64,000 bases of DNA from Trematomus loennbergii (GCA_012861695.1 JAAOOA010000051.1:565501-629500); one strand, 5' to 3'. Shown: positions 43,801-57,274, counted from the stretch's first letter. Made by a program: numbers and translations. Notes: generated by a model from the sequence alone, not told the origin.

Positions 43801-46508
43801 AGTAGCTCTCAGATGAAGAAAGAGACCCCTGCCTTAGATCCTCCAGTGCCCTGCTTTTAGAAAGTCCAAGGGTATCACACAAGAGATCTGGGGAGGCTGC
43901 GTTCTGTTTTTACGGCCCTAAACTATGGAACAGCCTCCCCGTGGATCTTAGAACAGCAAACTCCCTTGAAATGTTTAAAAGCAAATAAAAAACCTATCTT
44001 TTTAATATGGCTTTTAATTTGGGTTAACTTTCAATTCTCACTAATATCATTGTCCATGTTTTACTGTATTTGTTCTGTTTTGCTTTTATTTTACATTTTT
44101 TATTTTATTTTTTTTATTGTTTTATTTTAACATATTTGAATTTCTTGTCAGCTTGAATTCACGGGAATGTCATTAGGATCACTGTAGATGCTTTATCTTG
44201 TTCTGTATTTATTTTAATATTGTTGTTATGTTTTCTGTAAAGCACTTTGGGATGCTTTGTGCATGAAAGGTGCTATACAAATAAAGTTTATCATTATTAT
44301 TATTATTTAAAGAGGCAAATGTGATGGATGACAGTAACGTACTTGGTGTCCTCCAGCTCGTCGGCATTCTGCATGGTGTCCAGCTCGTGTTTGCTTCTCC
44401 AGTGCGTCACCTCATTGCTGAGTTTGGAGACGTGGCGCTGCAGCTCCTGCTTGCTCTCCTGCTCCTCCTCCAGCTGCTCCTTCAGCACCATGCAGTCCTG
44501 CCGCTCAGAGCTCAGACTGCTGCTCAGCGCCTGCTTATACTGCAGCCACAGCAGAGAGCATAGAATACTACTTTATATTTATTATCATATACACAATCAC
44601 TTTGAGTGATTTTTTACATCTATTTGTTTGCTGGATATTTTATTTTTGAGACTTCCATACAAAACACACTCTGACCTTGACTTCCTCCTCCAGTTGTTTC
44701 CTCAGTTCCTGGACCTGGGACTGGAGCAGGTTCTTGGAGCGGCCCAGCTGGCCGGCCCTGCTCTCTGCCCCTTCCATCCGTCGACTGAAGTCTGCATTAT
44801 CAGCTGACAGGACACGCAAGGAAACTAATGTTCACACTGTAGCATATAGTAGGCCTTTAGCACTGTACAAAGGCCATGATCTGGTGCAATACACAATAAA
44901 ACAAGAATACAATTTCATCTTTTTTGTCCTGTGGTTGTACCATCTGCTTGGTTAGAGCAGTAACAATAATTTCGGTATAAAGTAGCAAGGACTAATGAAG
45001 ACAATGACTCCTCTTCCAGTAACCTATACTGTACTCCTATCTCTGCCTTCTGCACTGCTCTGTGGTGAATAAGTAAAACACTGGTTATTGTTATTCAGTT
45101 TGTCAACAAAACAATGTGAGCACCATGCTTGGATGTGTATCCTAAATATAAGAAATGTTTAAGTCACCAGTATCTATTGAAATTATTTTTGGAAGATTTG
45201 AAATGGACTATTTGCTATATCAAATGCAAAAGATGGAAATCCCCTGGAGCAGACACAAAAGAAGCTGTTCTTGGATGTGAGTGAGGAGAAGTACCTGTGA
45301 GTCTGTTTCTGGCCACGCTGAGCTCCATCTGGGCCCTCTGCAGGTCGTCTGCAGTCCTGCTGGCTTCTGAGAGCTGCTCCTCCAGCTTCTTCATCTGGCT
45401 CTCTGAGGACGTCTGCAGCACACAAACAAAGTGTTCAAATGTAAAAACATGAAAAACTGCAACAATAAAATAAATAAACGTCCTGACCTTGGCTTTGTGC
45501 AGACTGTCCACAGAAGCAGCCATCTCCTCCATTTCCATTCTCATGTTCTGCTTCTCCTTCTCCAGTTTGGCCCTGCTGCGCTGCAGAGCCTCACACTGCT
45601 CGCTCAGCTCGGCCATGGCCTCACTGTTCCGTTTCCTTAGAGACGCGGTCAGCGCTTCTGATTGGACAGAGGCTTCCTCGCGGTCTCGTCTGAGACGCTG
45701 CAGCTCAACCTCTCGCTTTTTGTTCACCTCCATCTGTAATTAACACACAGGATGTTTGTCAAGGTCTGTATTTTATGATGCAACGTGTGCCAAACTTGTA
45801 CCCTCTGCAAATGGTATTTTCTGTCCAAAGGCATCCATAAGATTGTAGCATGTTGTATTATGTGCTGCATATGTCCTAACGTAAGGAGCCTTTGGAGACA
45901 TGTGTCCTCTGTTGGTAATGCCCCGCTCCCTCAGGCACAGTTAAACTGGACGTGTCTGCATATAAGTAATATGGAAAGGTCCATGGCTAGCTCACTGGGT
46001 CAGTTCAGACACTGTAGTTTAGGTTCATTCTTCAGTTTCAGAGGACCCCAATGTTATGATTTTAAATTGTAATATTATAGCAGCAACAACTATTTGCTAT
46101 GTACAGATATAGTAGAGGTCAATGCCTAACCATAACCAGTAGAAGTCAGCTTCACATTTTTATTATGACTGTCTCTTTAGGAATTTAAGATGCACGTTTG
46201 TTTTTCCTTTGTATTGTTACAGTATGAACTGTATGTGTTGTTTTATTTGACAGTGCCAGAGACACATTTCAATTGTATTTAAATGTAATGGACATAAAAG
46301 TTATCTGAATCTAACGTTCTAACGTTTGGCAAAAAAAGCATATATGAATGCGTGCGTGCGTGCGTGCGTGCGTACGTGCGTGCGTGCGTGTGTGCGTGTT
46401 TCTTTGAATGTATATAGTTGACCTGTGATGTGGTGACCCTCCTGCTTCCTCCAGTCGGTCAGTGAGACCATCCAGTTCTCTGGTTAGATCTGCTCTTTGC
46501 TTCTCAAC
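37711..46508 (-). CDS. sarcomeric-type myosin II heavy chain, C-terminal 15 exons (rod)
   Basis: Class II myosin heavy chains dimerise through a long coiled coil and assemble into thick filaments. Exons, 5' to 3' on the minus strand: 46508-46423, 45733-45488, 45412-45295, 44803-44676, 44539-44343, 42127-41995, 41911-41695, 41585-41446, 41276-41173, 40442-40250, 40097-39894, 39795-39670, 39577-39407, 38147-37947, 37863-37711. All phases join, and the coding total (2417 bases, one missing) gives about 805 rod residues, the length expected from this point in sarcomeric MYHs. Conserved blocks include [41 protein letters not shown] and [12 protein letters not shown]. The sequence differs clearly from fast skeletal isoforms and ends in an unusual [10 protein letters not shown] tail, so a divergent member (MYH16-, MYH15- or MYH7B-like) is possible. 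Head exons are outside the window. Confidence 0.93.
37947..38147 (-). CDS. myosin rod exon
   Basis: 67 codons, phase 0/0, with [20 protein letters not shown] and [13 protein letters not shown]; donor GTACGT. It corresponds to the VRELENELE...KRQAEEA block of muscle myosins. Confidence 0.95.
38148..38924. other. myosin intron, mostly unrecognised
   Basis: CAGGGTTCACATACTTTTCCTTGCC at about 38850 resembles a Tc1-like transposon end, and 38680-38830 resembles LTR or other repeat sequence; neither can be delimited. Confidence 0.3.
38925..39137 (-). repeat. tRNA-derived SINE with LINE-type 3' tail
   Basis: The minus strand has GGCTCAGTGGATAGAGTGC (A box) and GTTTGAGTCCCAC (B box), and ends AGTCGCTTTGGAAAAAAGCG followed by an ATGTAAT repeat. 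The tail matches the 3' end of the LINE fragment at 42610-42660 (AGTCGCTTTGGATAAAAGCG, then AATGTAATGTA), so that LINE family probably supplied its reverse transcriptase. Confidence 0.85.
39407..39577 (-). CDS. myosin rod exon
   Basis: 57 codons, phase 0/0: [20 protein letters not shown] and [20 protein letters not shown]. The ALKGGKK block is diagnostic of muscle-type rods. Acceptor TTTAG, donor GTATAC. Confidence 0.95.
39670..39795 (-). CDS. myosin rod exon
   Basis: 42 codons, phase 0/0: [20 protein letters not shown] and [20 protein letters not shown]. Acceptor TTCAG, donor GTAAAA. It aligns by length with the INQKKKLE...AEEKAKKA segment of muscle MYHs but is quite diverged. Confidence 0.9.
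39894..40097 (-). CDS. myosin rod exon
   Basis: 68 codons, phase 0/0: [40 protein letters not shown] and a tail ending TLSDLHSQ. Acceptor CCCAG, donor GTGATT. Confidence 0.94.
40118..40185. repeat. GGGAC/AGACAG minisatellite
   Basis: Short units of GACGGGACGG and GACAGACAG are in tandem in a 152-base myosin intron (40098-40249). Confidence 0.85.
40250..40442 (-). CDS. myosin rod exon
   Basis: One base completing Arg, then 64 codons: [40 protein letters not shown] and [10 protein letters not shown]. Acceptor GTCAG, donor GTCTGC (weak +3 position). Confidence 0.94.
40443..41172. other. myosin intron, nothing recognised
   Basis: No supported feature. Confidence 0.4.
41173..41276 (-). CDS. myosin rod exon
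   Basis: 34 codons plus 2 bases: [20 protein letters not shown] and [14 protein letters not shown]. Acceptor CCCAG, donor GTACCT. Confidence 0.95.
41446..41585 (-). CDS. myosin rod exon
   Basis: Two bases completing Val, then [20 protein letters not shown] and [12 protein letters not shown]. Acceptor TCTAG, donor GTGCAG. Confidence 0.95.
41695..41911 (-). CDS. myosin rod exon
   Basis: 72 codons plus 1 base: [40 protein letters not shown] and [14 protein letters not shown]. Acceptor CCCAG, donor GTATAA. ALDKKQR...W-x-x-K is a strong muscle-rod signature. Confidence 0.95.
41995..42127 (-). CDS. myosin rod exon
   Basis: One base plus 44 codons: [20 protein letters not shown] and [20 protein letters not shown]. 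Acceptor TACAG, donor GTAGGA. Confidence 0.95.
42150..42660 (+). mobile_element. LINE fragment with 3' tail shared with a SINE
   Basis: [17 protein letters not shown] is reverse-transcriptase block 4. After a deletion come the C-terminal TGGAATGAGCTCCCATTGA region and the 3' end AGTCGCTTTGGATAAAAGCG with ATGTA repeats. It lies in the myosin intron between 41995-42127 and 44343-44539. Confidence 0.75.
42661..42980 (+). mobile_element. second LINE fragment (RT C-terminal side)
   Basis: Frames read [20 protein letters not shown] and [20 protein letters not shown], the NxxKTE and LGV-x-L-D motifs of LINE reverse transcriptases, with a frameshift between them. Confidence 0.7.
43130..43440 (+). 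repeat. interspersed repeat shared with 12390-12690
   Basis: CAGCACATGATGGGAAACCT and flanking sequence match the copy in the gas7 intron, followed by the same ACCGTGCGCCAAATGCT block. Class unknown. Confidence 0.6.
43850..44308 (+). mobile_element. LINE 3' end (ATT microsatellite tail)
   Basis: ACTATGGAACAGCCTCCC corresponds to the C-terminal coding end of fish LINEs. It is followed by GAAAGGTGCTATACAAATAA and an ATT repeat that forms the 3' terminus, 34 bases before a myosin exon. Confidence 0.7.
44343..44539 (-). CDS. myosin rod exon
   Basis: 65 codons plus 2 bases: [40 protein letters not shown] and a tail ending ADELEDT. Acceptor TGCAG, donor GTACGT. Confidence 0.95.
44676..44803 (-). 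CDS. myosin rod exon
   Basis: Two bases completing Ala, then [20 protein letters not shown] and [14 protein letters not shown]. Acceptor GTCAG, donor GTCAGA. It matches the EDLKRQLEEE region. Confidence 0.93.
44804..45294. other. myosin intron, nothing recognised
   Basis: No supported feature. Confidence 0.4.
45295..45412 (-). CDS. myosin rod exon
   Basis: 39 codons plus 1 base: [20 protein letters not shown] and [12 protein letters not shown]. Acceptor TGCAG, donor GTACTT. The EDQLSE-like block is conserved. Confidence 0.93.
45488..45733 (-). CDS. myosin rod exon
   Basis: 82 codons, phase 0/0: [40 protein letters not shown] and [14 protein letters not shown]. It is the MNKKREAEFQKMRRDLEE block of muscle myosins, here starting straight after the acceptor ACAG. 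Confidence 0.95.
45734..46353. other. myosin intron, nothing recognised
   Basis: No supported feature. Confidence 0.4.
46354..46392. repeat. (GCGT)n microsatellite beside a myosin donor
   Basis: About ten CGTG/GCGT units with one TACG variant end 30 bases from the splice donor at 46422. Confidence 0.9.
46423..46508 (-). CDS. myosin rod exon with a one-base deletion
   Basis: Acceptor GGTAG, donor CAG|GTCAAC. In phase 0 it encodes [20 protein letters not shown] and EAGG, then slips. Adding one base in the GGG run at 46439-46437 gives VTTSQ and the correct phase into MEVNKK. The exon is 86 bases where 87 are expected. Confidence 0.9.
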
Positions 46509-47125
46509 CTACCAAAAGCAGAGTAGTTAAAACAATGATATATACTTGATACTAAATGATCAGAATGACTTCATGATGATTCAACACCCTATTATGTTTC
46601 TGTCATGGTATAATGTACAGAATGCATAGCACAATATATCTATGATAGGTAAGTCATCTTAACAAGTCCTAAAGTGAAAAGGGAGCAAAAACACTGCATG
46701 CAAATAAATCACAAAATAAGATTTTACGTTGTTTACCTTGAAGACAGTTCACATAAAAAAGGCAAATACAATAAGGATAGTAAACAAATGAATGAGGTAA
46801 GCAAACATTGTTATGCTAAATACATAAAAGAATAGATGAGTTCAGAACTCCTCTCGACTGTTAAAGGGGAAAGGCCTACAGTTCATGGATTACATTTATC
46901 TAGAACTGTTCTAGTCTTTATGATGACTGAAAGAGCTTTTACATACAGGTCAGCATTACCCATTCCCACACATGTATGCAGAGGCTGCCATACAAAGGGA
47001 AGGAAAACTAATCTTCACACACTCTCACACACATACAAGGGTTGCGTGCCCAATAACACATTCCCATGGGTCAGGGGATGGAACCACCATCTTTCTGAAT
47101 AGAGGATGACCACTCCACCTCCACA
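46509..47125. other. spacer or myosin intron, nothing recognised
   Basis: No further myosin exon is visible here. Confidence 0.4.
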
Positions 47126-47623
47126 TTAAAGGGGACCTATCATGCAAAATGCACTTTTGTACATCTTTTATACATGAATATGTGTCCCCGGTGTTCCAGG
47201 GAACTCACCAAGTGTCAGAAAACACAACCCTCTCTATTTTCCTCCATACCCAAATCTCTAAAAAAGGGGCTGCAACGGATCTGATAAAAACTGATCCAGA
47301 TTTGAACACTGTCCTGACGTCAGGACGGTGGCGCTACGGCTATTGGGCCAACTCCACCAATCAGGAGGAGACAGCCACGGCCATTGCCGTTCGAAAGCGC
47401 TGGAGACGCTGTAGTACATATGCCAGGCCTCTAGATGGTGCTGTTGCTCACAGAATCAACCCTTGCAAAAACAGAGCTAACATTTTTCAAATTGAGCGAA
47501 ATGAGGCATGGCTAAAATGCATGATCTGTTTGGTATTTTGAAAAAAAAAAAGTATAAATATGCCTTATATAGGTATGGTCCTACACTATATTATTCAAAT
47601 ATAGCATGATAGGTCCACTTTAA
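47126..47623. mobile_element. TTAA-flanked MITE, copy B (498 bp)
   Basis: TTAA at 47126-47129 then AGGGGACCTATCATGC; the right end GCATGATAGGTCCACT then TTAA at 47620-47623. It is collinear with copy A at 36659-37633 but about half the length, lacking a central block. Confidence 0.85.
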
Positions 47624-50087
47624 GGTGCAGCGATGTCCAATCCAAGGGCAGCTTTCCTGCCTAGTAGGGCGACAGCGCTGTCTCCTTAGGAGAACAAAGG
47701 AACAGCCAGCGCAGACTAACACAGATCTTGAGAGGGCAGCTTTGCACTTATAAAATGTCCACCTTGGTCAACTGGAAAACAAACTGTCTGACTGCAGGGG
47801 TTCAGGCTGCTGCAGGAAGCAAAGTTGATGAGAGTGCTGAGACTGAAGGTTATAGTTTGAGCAACACTGAAATGATCAAATATATTACATCCCTGTAGAA
47901 CTGAGGGAAACTGCAGAATTAGGTGCTAATACTGTGTAGGTCGGTCACTACATTCAAAATCTATATTTACTGTAATCAGTTTATCCACTGTTTATGTAAA
48001 AATATTGATTAGTGCTGCTTAAAACAAACAGGAGTTAATAACACGTTAATACGCTTTACTTTGTGAAACTAATTCAAATGGTAATTGGTATAATGAATGT
48101 CTTCAATTTCACTTTTACTTGTCCTTATTCTCATAAAAGTGGTGTGTGTATTACATATGTAAGAAAGCTATATCAACATCAGCTGTTTGTGAGACAACAC
48201 CCAGGACACTACAAACATACAAATATTTTGTAAAGATTGTCTGTTTAGTAAAAGGTTTAAATTATCTTTGGTGAGTAATACATGTTTTGGTCTGAGTCTT
48301 ACATCTCTCACAAAAAACAACTGCATAGTGATCACATATATTACAAAACAGTTAAAATGCAGAGAAAGTGTTAGGGGCTGCGGTTAAAATAGGATAAGTA
48401 GTGTACATCAAACCAGATGTTTTGTCGGCAGGTTCATAAACTGATCCAGAAAACAGATTCTCAAATGTCTTTTAATGGTTCTGAGGAAGACCTTGAACTG
48501 TTGAGGTCATGCAGAACTGACTTTAGTCCATTTGTGGAGCCATTTGGGAGTGATACTTTTATTGTTGTGAAGTCAAAACAGTTTGGTTTACTGATGGACT
48601 GAATGCATGTGCAGTTTAGTTCATATTGGACATACACTGCAAGAGCTACAGAAAGAAGAAATAGCTTCTCCTCACAGAACCATCAGCACAGAGGCCTCTG
48701 TAGGAGAGACAGCTCCCTGCCCCCTGTGACCATAGGCTGCTTGGCTACGCTATCCTCAGCGTTAAAGTTCAGCCAATCAAGTATCCCTACAGGCAGGCCG
48801 GACTGGGACAACGAGTTAGGCCACTACCATTTTTTGTTGTTGCCGTTTTGCTGGTTGAAGTCTATATTTAAAGCATTGTTGCCCATAGTGATAGCCCTAC
48901 TGTTTAATTCTCACTTATATCAATGACTTGTCCTACTGTGGACTGTTTGCCCTGTACCTGCCAGTACTTCTGTACTGGTCCTTGGTTATGCCTGAACATC
49001 TCCCTGTGAAGGACTGGCACTTCTACTATCTCCACCTTTGATGGAGGTTGCTAGGATCTAGTCACATCAGGGGCTTAGCCCAGCCCGACAATTCTACATT
49101 AGAACTTATACAGGATTTATCAAAAGAGTATCCAAAGAATACAAAATATGAAATGTAAATATATAAAAATGTCTTTAGTTTCCTTTCCATTTGAACATGT
49201 TTGAAGTGGTGAGTGGACCTCTTGTAGGGGGTCCATGGGCATGCTTAAAGACTAGATGTTAAGATACGTCTCTCAACACATATATGAAAAATATCTGTAT
49301 ATAATTTAATAATCAAAGAAACATTAGAATATGAAATAATCATACCAAAAAAATACCATAGCAAATAACAAATAATTTAAAATGGTTTATTTTTGTTGTA
49401 GTAGTTGTGAGTGTGTCTGGGCTCCTAAATCTGTCTCGGAGCCTCTTCTCTCTCCCCCTCCTGTTAAGCAGCAGTTTTCAAGTTTAACTGTTTTATTTTA
49501 CCAAGTCCAAATTTGTTTTACTAACCCTTTAAAACTATATATTTGTATTATTGTCCTATAGTATTCATGGGATTATTTCATCTGTTTGTATTGTTTTTTT
49601 TATAACTATAATCATTATATAAAAGGTGTGGCTTTGAAATTCCCGTTTACATAAATGGTGACCAAAACGTTTCAGAACCACTGAAATAACTTGGACTCAA
49701 GTTTTGATTATCTAAACACTCAGAGTCCTTTACCTCACCTGATCTCTAGTTATCAGAGGCAAAGCCTCTCAGTGTGACTCTGAGAATTGGGAAATTATTT
49801 TGTTACAGCAGCAGTGTGTTCATTTAATCTGGCTTTGTAAAAGCAACATGAGAATTGACCCGACGCAGTCCGCAATTGTTGTTGTTGTTGTGGGCAGCGT
49901 TAGCCAGAACTTCCGGGACAAAATCGATGAATCATGAAGCGGCACCACGAAAATGAAACTGGTTAGCACGTTGAACTAACTGCGAAACAAACTAGCACCA
50001 GCAGGGAACCAAAACCAAACTGTTCTATTTCGTATAGGCTTTACCCTCTAAGGCTATCGATATTGGGTTTATCCCTCGCGAATCCGG
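47624..50087. other. long stretch without recognised features
   Basis: No exon with flanking splice sites and no delimited transposon. GTGGACCTCTTGTAGGGGGT at about 49205 resembles sequence at about 7200, so an old dispersed repeat is present. Confidence 0.35.
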
Positions 50088-51272
50088 GCAGTAGGGGTGT
50101 AGGGGAAAATAATCGTTTCTACGATGCATTGCGATGCGGACGTGGACGATTCGGTCTCGATGCAGTGACGGAAGATAACCGATTATAGCGTCGTAACGTT
50201 GCTTCCTGATTTTCCGGCCGCGGCTTTACTATAATCTTTTTTTTTCTGTCACTTTAATATCAAATCGGTCGGTGACGCAGAGATCAGGGAACAGACGTGA
50301 CAGCGGCATCAAACACGGAGCAGTCTGCTTTATCCACCAACACAAGAACACCAGTCCAGAACCAACAGCAGAAGTACCCGCTCTGAATCACTCCGTGTCG
50401 CTGCGGCTCAGAGACACAGGGATTTATGTTTTTCAAAAATAATCACGTTACAATCATGTCAGGTTTTTGGTGGATTTAATTAAGTCTTGGATTGCAGAGT
50501 ATGAATGTCCTCTAGCAATTTTCAGGATATTATTATATACGTGTGTAAATTTGTGAAGGCAGGAGGAAAAAAGCTTCCGCGATCACCGTCTCCTCTCCGT
50601 TCCTCCAAACCCCGCCCCCTCCCTGAAAATAATGAGTGACAGGCTGATAGTGACCCGATAGAAACTTTATTATTCACTTAATCACTGATTGAGATATGAT
50701 GAAGCTAACTTAATCTCATACATTCATGGGATTTATGTAACAGTAAGACAGAGAATGTAAGTGTGCACCCACATGCAGTATTTTTGTTTGTATATGCTGT
50801 TGTAAATACTCCTGTTGTCTGCTGTGTTCAGACTCAAGTCCTGTGTGTGATGCCACATTCAGGACATTCAGTGTCCTTTTTTTAACAGAAGACCGTTGCT
50901 AGAAGCTGCAGCTAGACTGCAGAAGCATTAGTTTTTGGTTTTTGAGGATGGAACAACTTCACACACAGATATAGGGAGGCTAGACATATACAATTAATTT
51001 ATTTTGGTTTATAAATTAATGTCAAGACATTTATGTTATTGATTTCTGAAGCACTTTCTAAATAATAAAAAGAGAGTTCATATGTATTTACTGCATGTAT
51101 GCATTGATGAAAAAAAGCCATGTGCAGTAATATAGAAAATTGAGGATGCAACGCATTGGTATGAATCGTGATGCATCGTGATGCATCGGGATATCGAATT
51201 GAATCGAATCGTTGACAGGATAATCGTAATCGAATCGAATCGTGAGACCAGTGAAGATGCACAGCCCTACCA
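50088..51272. mobile_element. hAT-like MITE with CGATTCGAT-rich ends
   Basis: The left end GTAGGGGTGTAGGGG is weakly inverted at the right end, ACAGCCCTAC. Next to the ends are GACGATTCGGTCTCGATGC on the left and TCGAATTGAATCGAATCG on the right, the pattern of common fish hAT elements. There is no transposase frame. Confidence 0.5.
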
Positions 51273-51410
51273 GCACTAAAATACATTCAGTCCACGCCCA
51301 CCTGCGGTGTGGGCCCACCTGCGGTCTCATCTCGGGTATGAATTGGGGTGAGACCCGACAATCTACTCCCATTTTTCTTCAGCATTCTGACAAGCATCGA
51401 GATACTTTCT

Positions 51411-53386
<1,976 letters not shown>

Positions 53387-53399
53387 GAGCAAATGTATT

Positions 53400-54440
53400 T
53401 TAACGATGGAGCGACAACCGAAAGCAGTCAGGGAGCCCTGCGTTTGGGATTTGCCCGTCGTGCCTAACAGGGTACATAAAGAGTTATGACCTGCCTTTTT
53501 TAGTCCTGCCTGAGTACACAGCACGCCGGCCTGGCTCTCTCTCTGCAGGCGTCTTGCCTCTCGGGACCATGTGACGATTCCGCCCCCTCCATGCAGGCTT
53601 CGGCGGAGGCTAACAACATTTCCCTGTTGGTTTTTTCTCTCATAAAGCTGGCGGCTCAGTCCACCGCCATGTCTCTGGAGGAGGCATCGAAGATCAGCAA
53701 GGCGGCCAGCGCTTCACTCACCCTACGCGCATCAATCGCTTCTCTTGGGTGACGCAGGTCCACAGGTAGCAGACATCCATCCTTGAAGCTGGGGGGGGGG
53801 CAGTGGCCGGTTCAAATGTCTCTCCACATAAACACACTGGAACTGCTCACTGTGTGGAAGGTAATCCAGCATTTTGTCCGGCTGCTGCAGAATCAACATG
53901 TGCTGATTCGCACAGACAACAAGGCGACGGCAGCCTAAATAAATCGCCAGGGAGGTGAGCGCTCAGCGCAGCTTCTGAACACAGCCAGATGGTTGCTGGG
54001 GGCACACACACATTACTGTCCATCAGAGCGGTATATATTCCTGGTAAATTGAACAAAGGGGCGGACATTATGTCCAGAGGAGGTCCTCGCCAGGAGGACT
54101 GGAGCTTCCATCCCAAACTGGTCTCCTAGGTTTGGAGCAAGTTCGGCAGAGTGGAGGTGGACCTGTTCGCCGCACGCAGGGAACGGGAAGTGGGCCCTCT
54201 GGTTCTCCTTCAGAGCATGGGACAAATGGCCCAGGATATTTTTATACTCTTTTCCACCAGTCCAGCTGATTCCACGGTTCCTGGACTAAGTGCAGGAGGA
54301 GCTGCTGTCAGCGATCCTGATAGCCCCGGAGCGCACGGGCGCGTCATGGTTTCCCTGCCTACGCCCGCTGCTGTCAGGTGGACCGTAGGAACTCCCGGCA
54401 GAGGGAGTGATCAGGAATTACCCGGTGATAGGCCAGCATT
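53400..54440 (+). pseudogene. DIRS-like RT/RNase H remnant
   Basis: Frames read VLIRTDNKATAA, then (after a stop) GGERSAQLLNTARWLLGAHT, then DIMSRGG-, SPRFGASS- and DLFAARRE-like sequence at 54050-54180, matching the RNase H and downstream region of DIRS1-type retroelements. Several stops and frame changes show it is dead. The matching recombinase N terminus reappears at about 59260, after the gypsy and foldback insertion. Confidence 0.6.
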
Positions 54441-54480
54441 AGTCTTTAAAACTAGTTAGTTTTAAAGACCCCCATAAAGC

Positions 54481-55040
54481 TCAGATTATAACTCGAACCC
54501 TGCTCACTACTGTGTTAGGTAAGCCATGTCTGGCAAAGATGGATTTTGAATGTGTTATGACACACGTTGATGATGAGTTTGACAGTAGTGCCATTTCAGG
54601 AAAGTTTGAGTAAATAGTCTTTACCTTTGAGATTAAACAAATCCATTCCGACATTATGCCATGGTGCTGTTGGCACATCAGTCACCATCATGGGTTTGTT
54701 TCTGTGTGTCTGGCATCTGTCACACGTACCAATCAGTCTCTCAATATCTTTATTGATTCCAGGCCAGAAAACACTGTCTCTCACCCGTCTTTTGCATTTT
54801 TCCACACCCAGATGACCTTCATGGATTCTTTGTAGTACTTCCTGTCTCAATGCACGTGGAATGACAATCCTGTGTTGTTTCAGTAATAGTCCATCAACAA
54901 CACTCAGTTCACCTCTGATGTGGTAGAAGAGCGGACAGGAACCTACAAGCCATCCATTTTGCATATTTGCAATGACACACTGCAGCTCTGTGTCTTTTGC
55001 TGTTTCTTCAGCTATCTGTCTGGAATTTGTGTCTGATACA
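54481..55040 (-). pseudogene. Ty3/gypsy pol fragment: integrase zinc finger, part 1
   Basis: The minus frame at 54964-54596 carries the H-x-G-H-L-G-x-x-K motif and the CDRCQ motif of the integrase HHCC domain, then the start of the catalytic core. It is open from 55040 (where the foldback element interrupts it) to about 54600. The region corresponds to the RNase H/integrase junction. Confidence 0.8.
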
Positions 55041-55803
55041 ACCTGGTCTCACCAGAATGCGTGACTCCACCACGACACTCCTTAACACCGCAGTGCGTGG
55101 TGGAGTCACGAACTTTGCTACATTTACGTGTCTGCACCACGCAAACAACCCCAATGTAAAGTGAATGAGGCTCCTTTGTCGTGGTGCACACACGCATTTC
55201 TACAACGTCCCGCAGTGAGCTTTTATTCTATAAAACGTTTTTAAAATCTACTTTATAGCTTGTAGTAACTCACGGGAGGCTTCTTTTATTTTATTTGTAT
55301 TCATAATCATTTTTATTTTTCGTCAGAATGTATTATGGTGCATTAGTTACGAATGTTCTCAAAAAACAGTGCATTGTGTGTAATACAACTGTGATTTTTA
55401 TTAAATTAGTTAGTTTTTAAGGAAGGCCAGAGCTTCAGCTGTGTCAAATAGATTGTTCCCTTTAGTTAACGTTATTTAAAAGATAATTATATTCCTATTT
55501 GATCATGTCCCCTTTATTGTATTACGGACGCAGAGAGCAATGTGAGCGTCCATTCCCATTGGATAACGGAGGATTTTACACCCGGAAGTAAGTATTCTCC
55601 TTACTGTCGATTGATTTTACAGTGATATCTGCACTACTCATCAACTCAAAAACACCAGATTATCCTTGTTAATTACACAACATTGATTGGTTTAAATTGT
55701 GTGCAATGCTTTTGTAATTTTCCCCTTCGATTCGGAGAAACAAATATGTGTTCAGAGTTTAGGATGGCCGAAGACACTACACTACCCAGAATCCTCAGCT
55801 ATT
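55041..55803 (+). repeat. foldback element, left arm (763 bp)
   Basis: Terminal hairpin: CGTGACTCCACCACG is inverted after about 20 bases. A second imperfect hairpin on CGTGTCTGCACCACG follows at about 55130-55195. The arm ends at CCTCAGCTAT, where identity with the right arm stops. Confidence 0.9.
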
Positions 55804-57274
55804 GTTCCGCTTTGCCTCAAGCTCTGTGATTGGTTGACCTCCAACTGCATTCCATATAAAAAAAACGTTTCGTAAAAGATAAAATCATACTTTATTCAGC
55901 AGTGCTTGCTTTACTCTTTGAAAGTCATCACATGAATGCATTGTAATGAATGGTTTGGCTGCATTAAACATTACACATCTGTCGTAGTTCTTTATTTATC
56001 TACAGAGATCGGGCCTCAGAATAGACCGGAAACTATTCTTTTACCGTTCGGTTTTAATTTCACAATAAAGTTAGTAGTAATAATTTGTTTTGATATTATT
56101 GTTTTTTATTAACTACTAGACCGCTGGGTCATGTTAAGACCATCTTTTCTGTGTTGCTGTGGGTTTTTTACATCGCTTTTGTGTTACAAATATCAAAACA
56201 ATAACAGAATATATCCGTCGTAAACTAAACCAGAAACAGCAGTATATTTTATTTTGTTAACACTGTAAACTTGACAGCTTTTTAACCCGCACCTCCTACT
56301 GGTTAAAGCACGTTATTACACGTTTAGAGTAATTGCAATGCAGGTAGATTGTGTTGCTTTTTAATGACTGTTTTAAAATGCCTTTTTCTTAATGTCTTTC
56401 ATTTTTGTAAAGCACTTTTGAATGTGTTATATTTGATGAAAACATTTAAATATTAAGAGTACATACTCTTAATATAGTGGGAAAGTGGAAGGTCAATGAT
56501 ATAAATAATATAGAATAGAAAATATCAAGAAGATACTGTAAGTGATCTCTACAATAAAACAGTTTAGTGCCTGATAGGAGGATGTGCAAAACAGACAAAC
56601 TAATAAGGCTTTATTTAAACATTAAAGAATACTTTAGGTTAAGGTCTTCTTTTAAATAAGAAAAAAGCTTTGGGGGTATCTACAGATATTAAGCCTGACA
56701 AAGTACTTAACGTCTAATATATTGCATGGTTTGTTTTGGAACTTGACAATCAACTTTCCTGCAATGTTAACTATGTTGAAGCACTTATTTTAACTGATAT
56801 TATACATATTAATTATACTCTTATAAGATGTATGTAGATAGTATAAGAAATGTGCAGAATATGTTTAATGGTGGAGGTACACAGATATCGATAGATGTCT
56901 TGTAATGCACTGTTGAGGAACCTGTGACCCAAGTTTTTCATTCATTGCATAACTACACCGTAGTTGTGTATATGATATGTCAATAAACCTTAGAAAATCT
57001 TGAAATCTTGAAAGGGATGTGCAAATAATTAATAGCTATTAGTAGAGAATAACGAGTAATGAATATACTTTATAGGGATCTGCAGATAAATATTTAGTCT
57101 TCTCAAGCACCCACTACCAAATATCTCGCCTGATTGTTGGCACTTGACAATCACCTTCACTGAATTTTACTCAGGTGTAACTAAAGTCTGATTTAAGGGT
57201 TGTTTATATTTCACATCATTAATCCAAATCTGTAAAGTAACTAAAATAAATGTAGTGGAGTAAAAATACCAGGT
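55804..57274. other. foldback element centre, AT-rich, no gene
   Basis: No open frame with a transposase signature on either strand. Nothing else recognised. Confidence 0.5.

Noticed and set aside
41652..45743. Plus-strand frames rich in Ser/Leu opposite the myosin
   Set aside because: They are reverse complements of coiled-coil exons whose splice sites and homology are on the minus strand.
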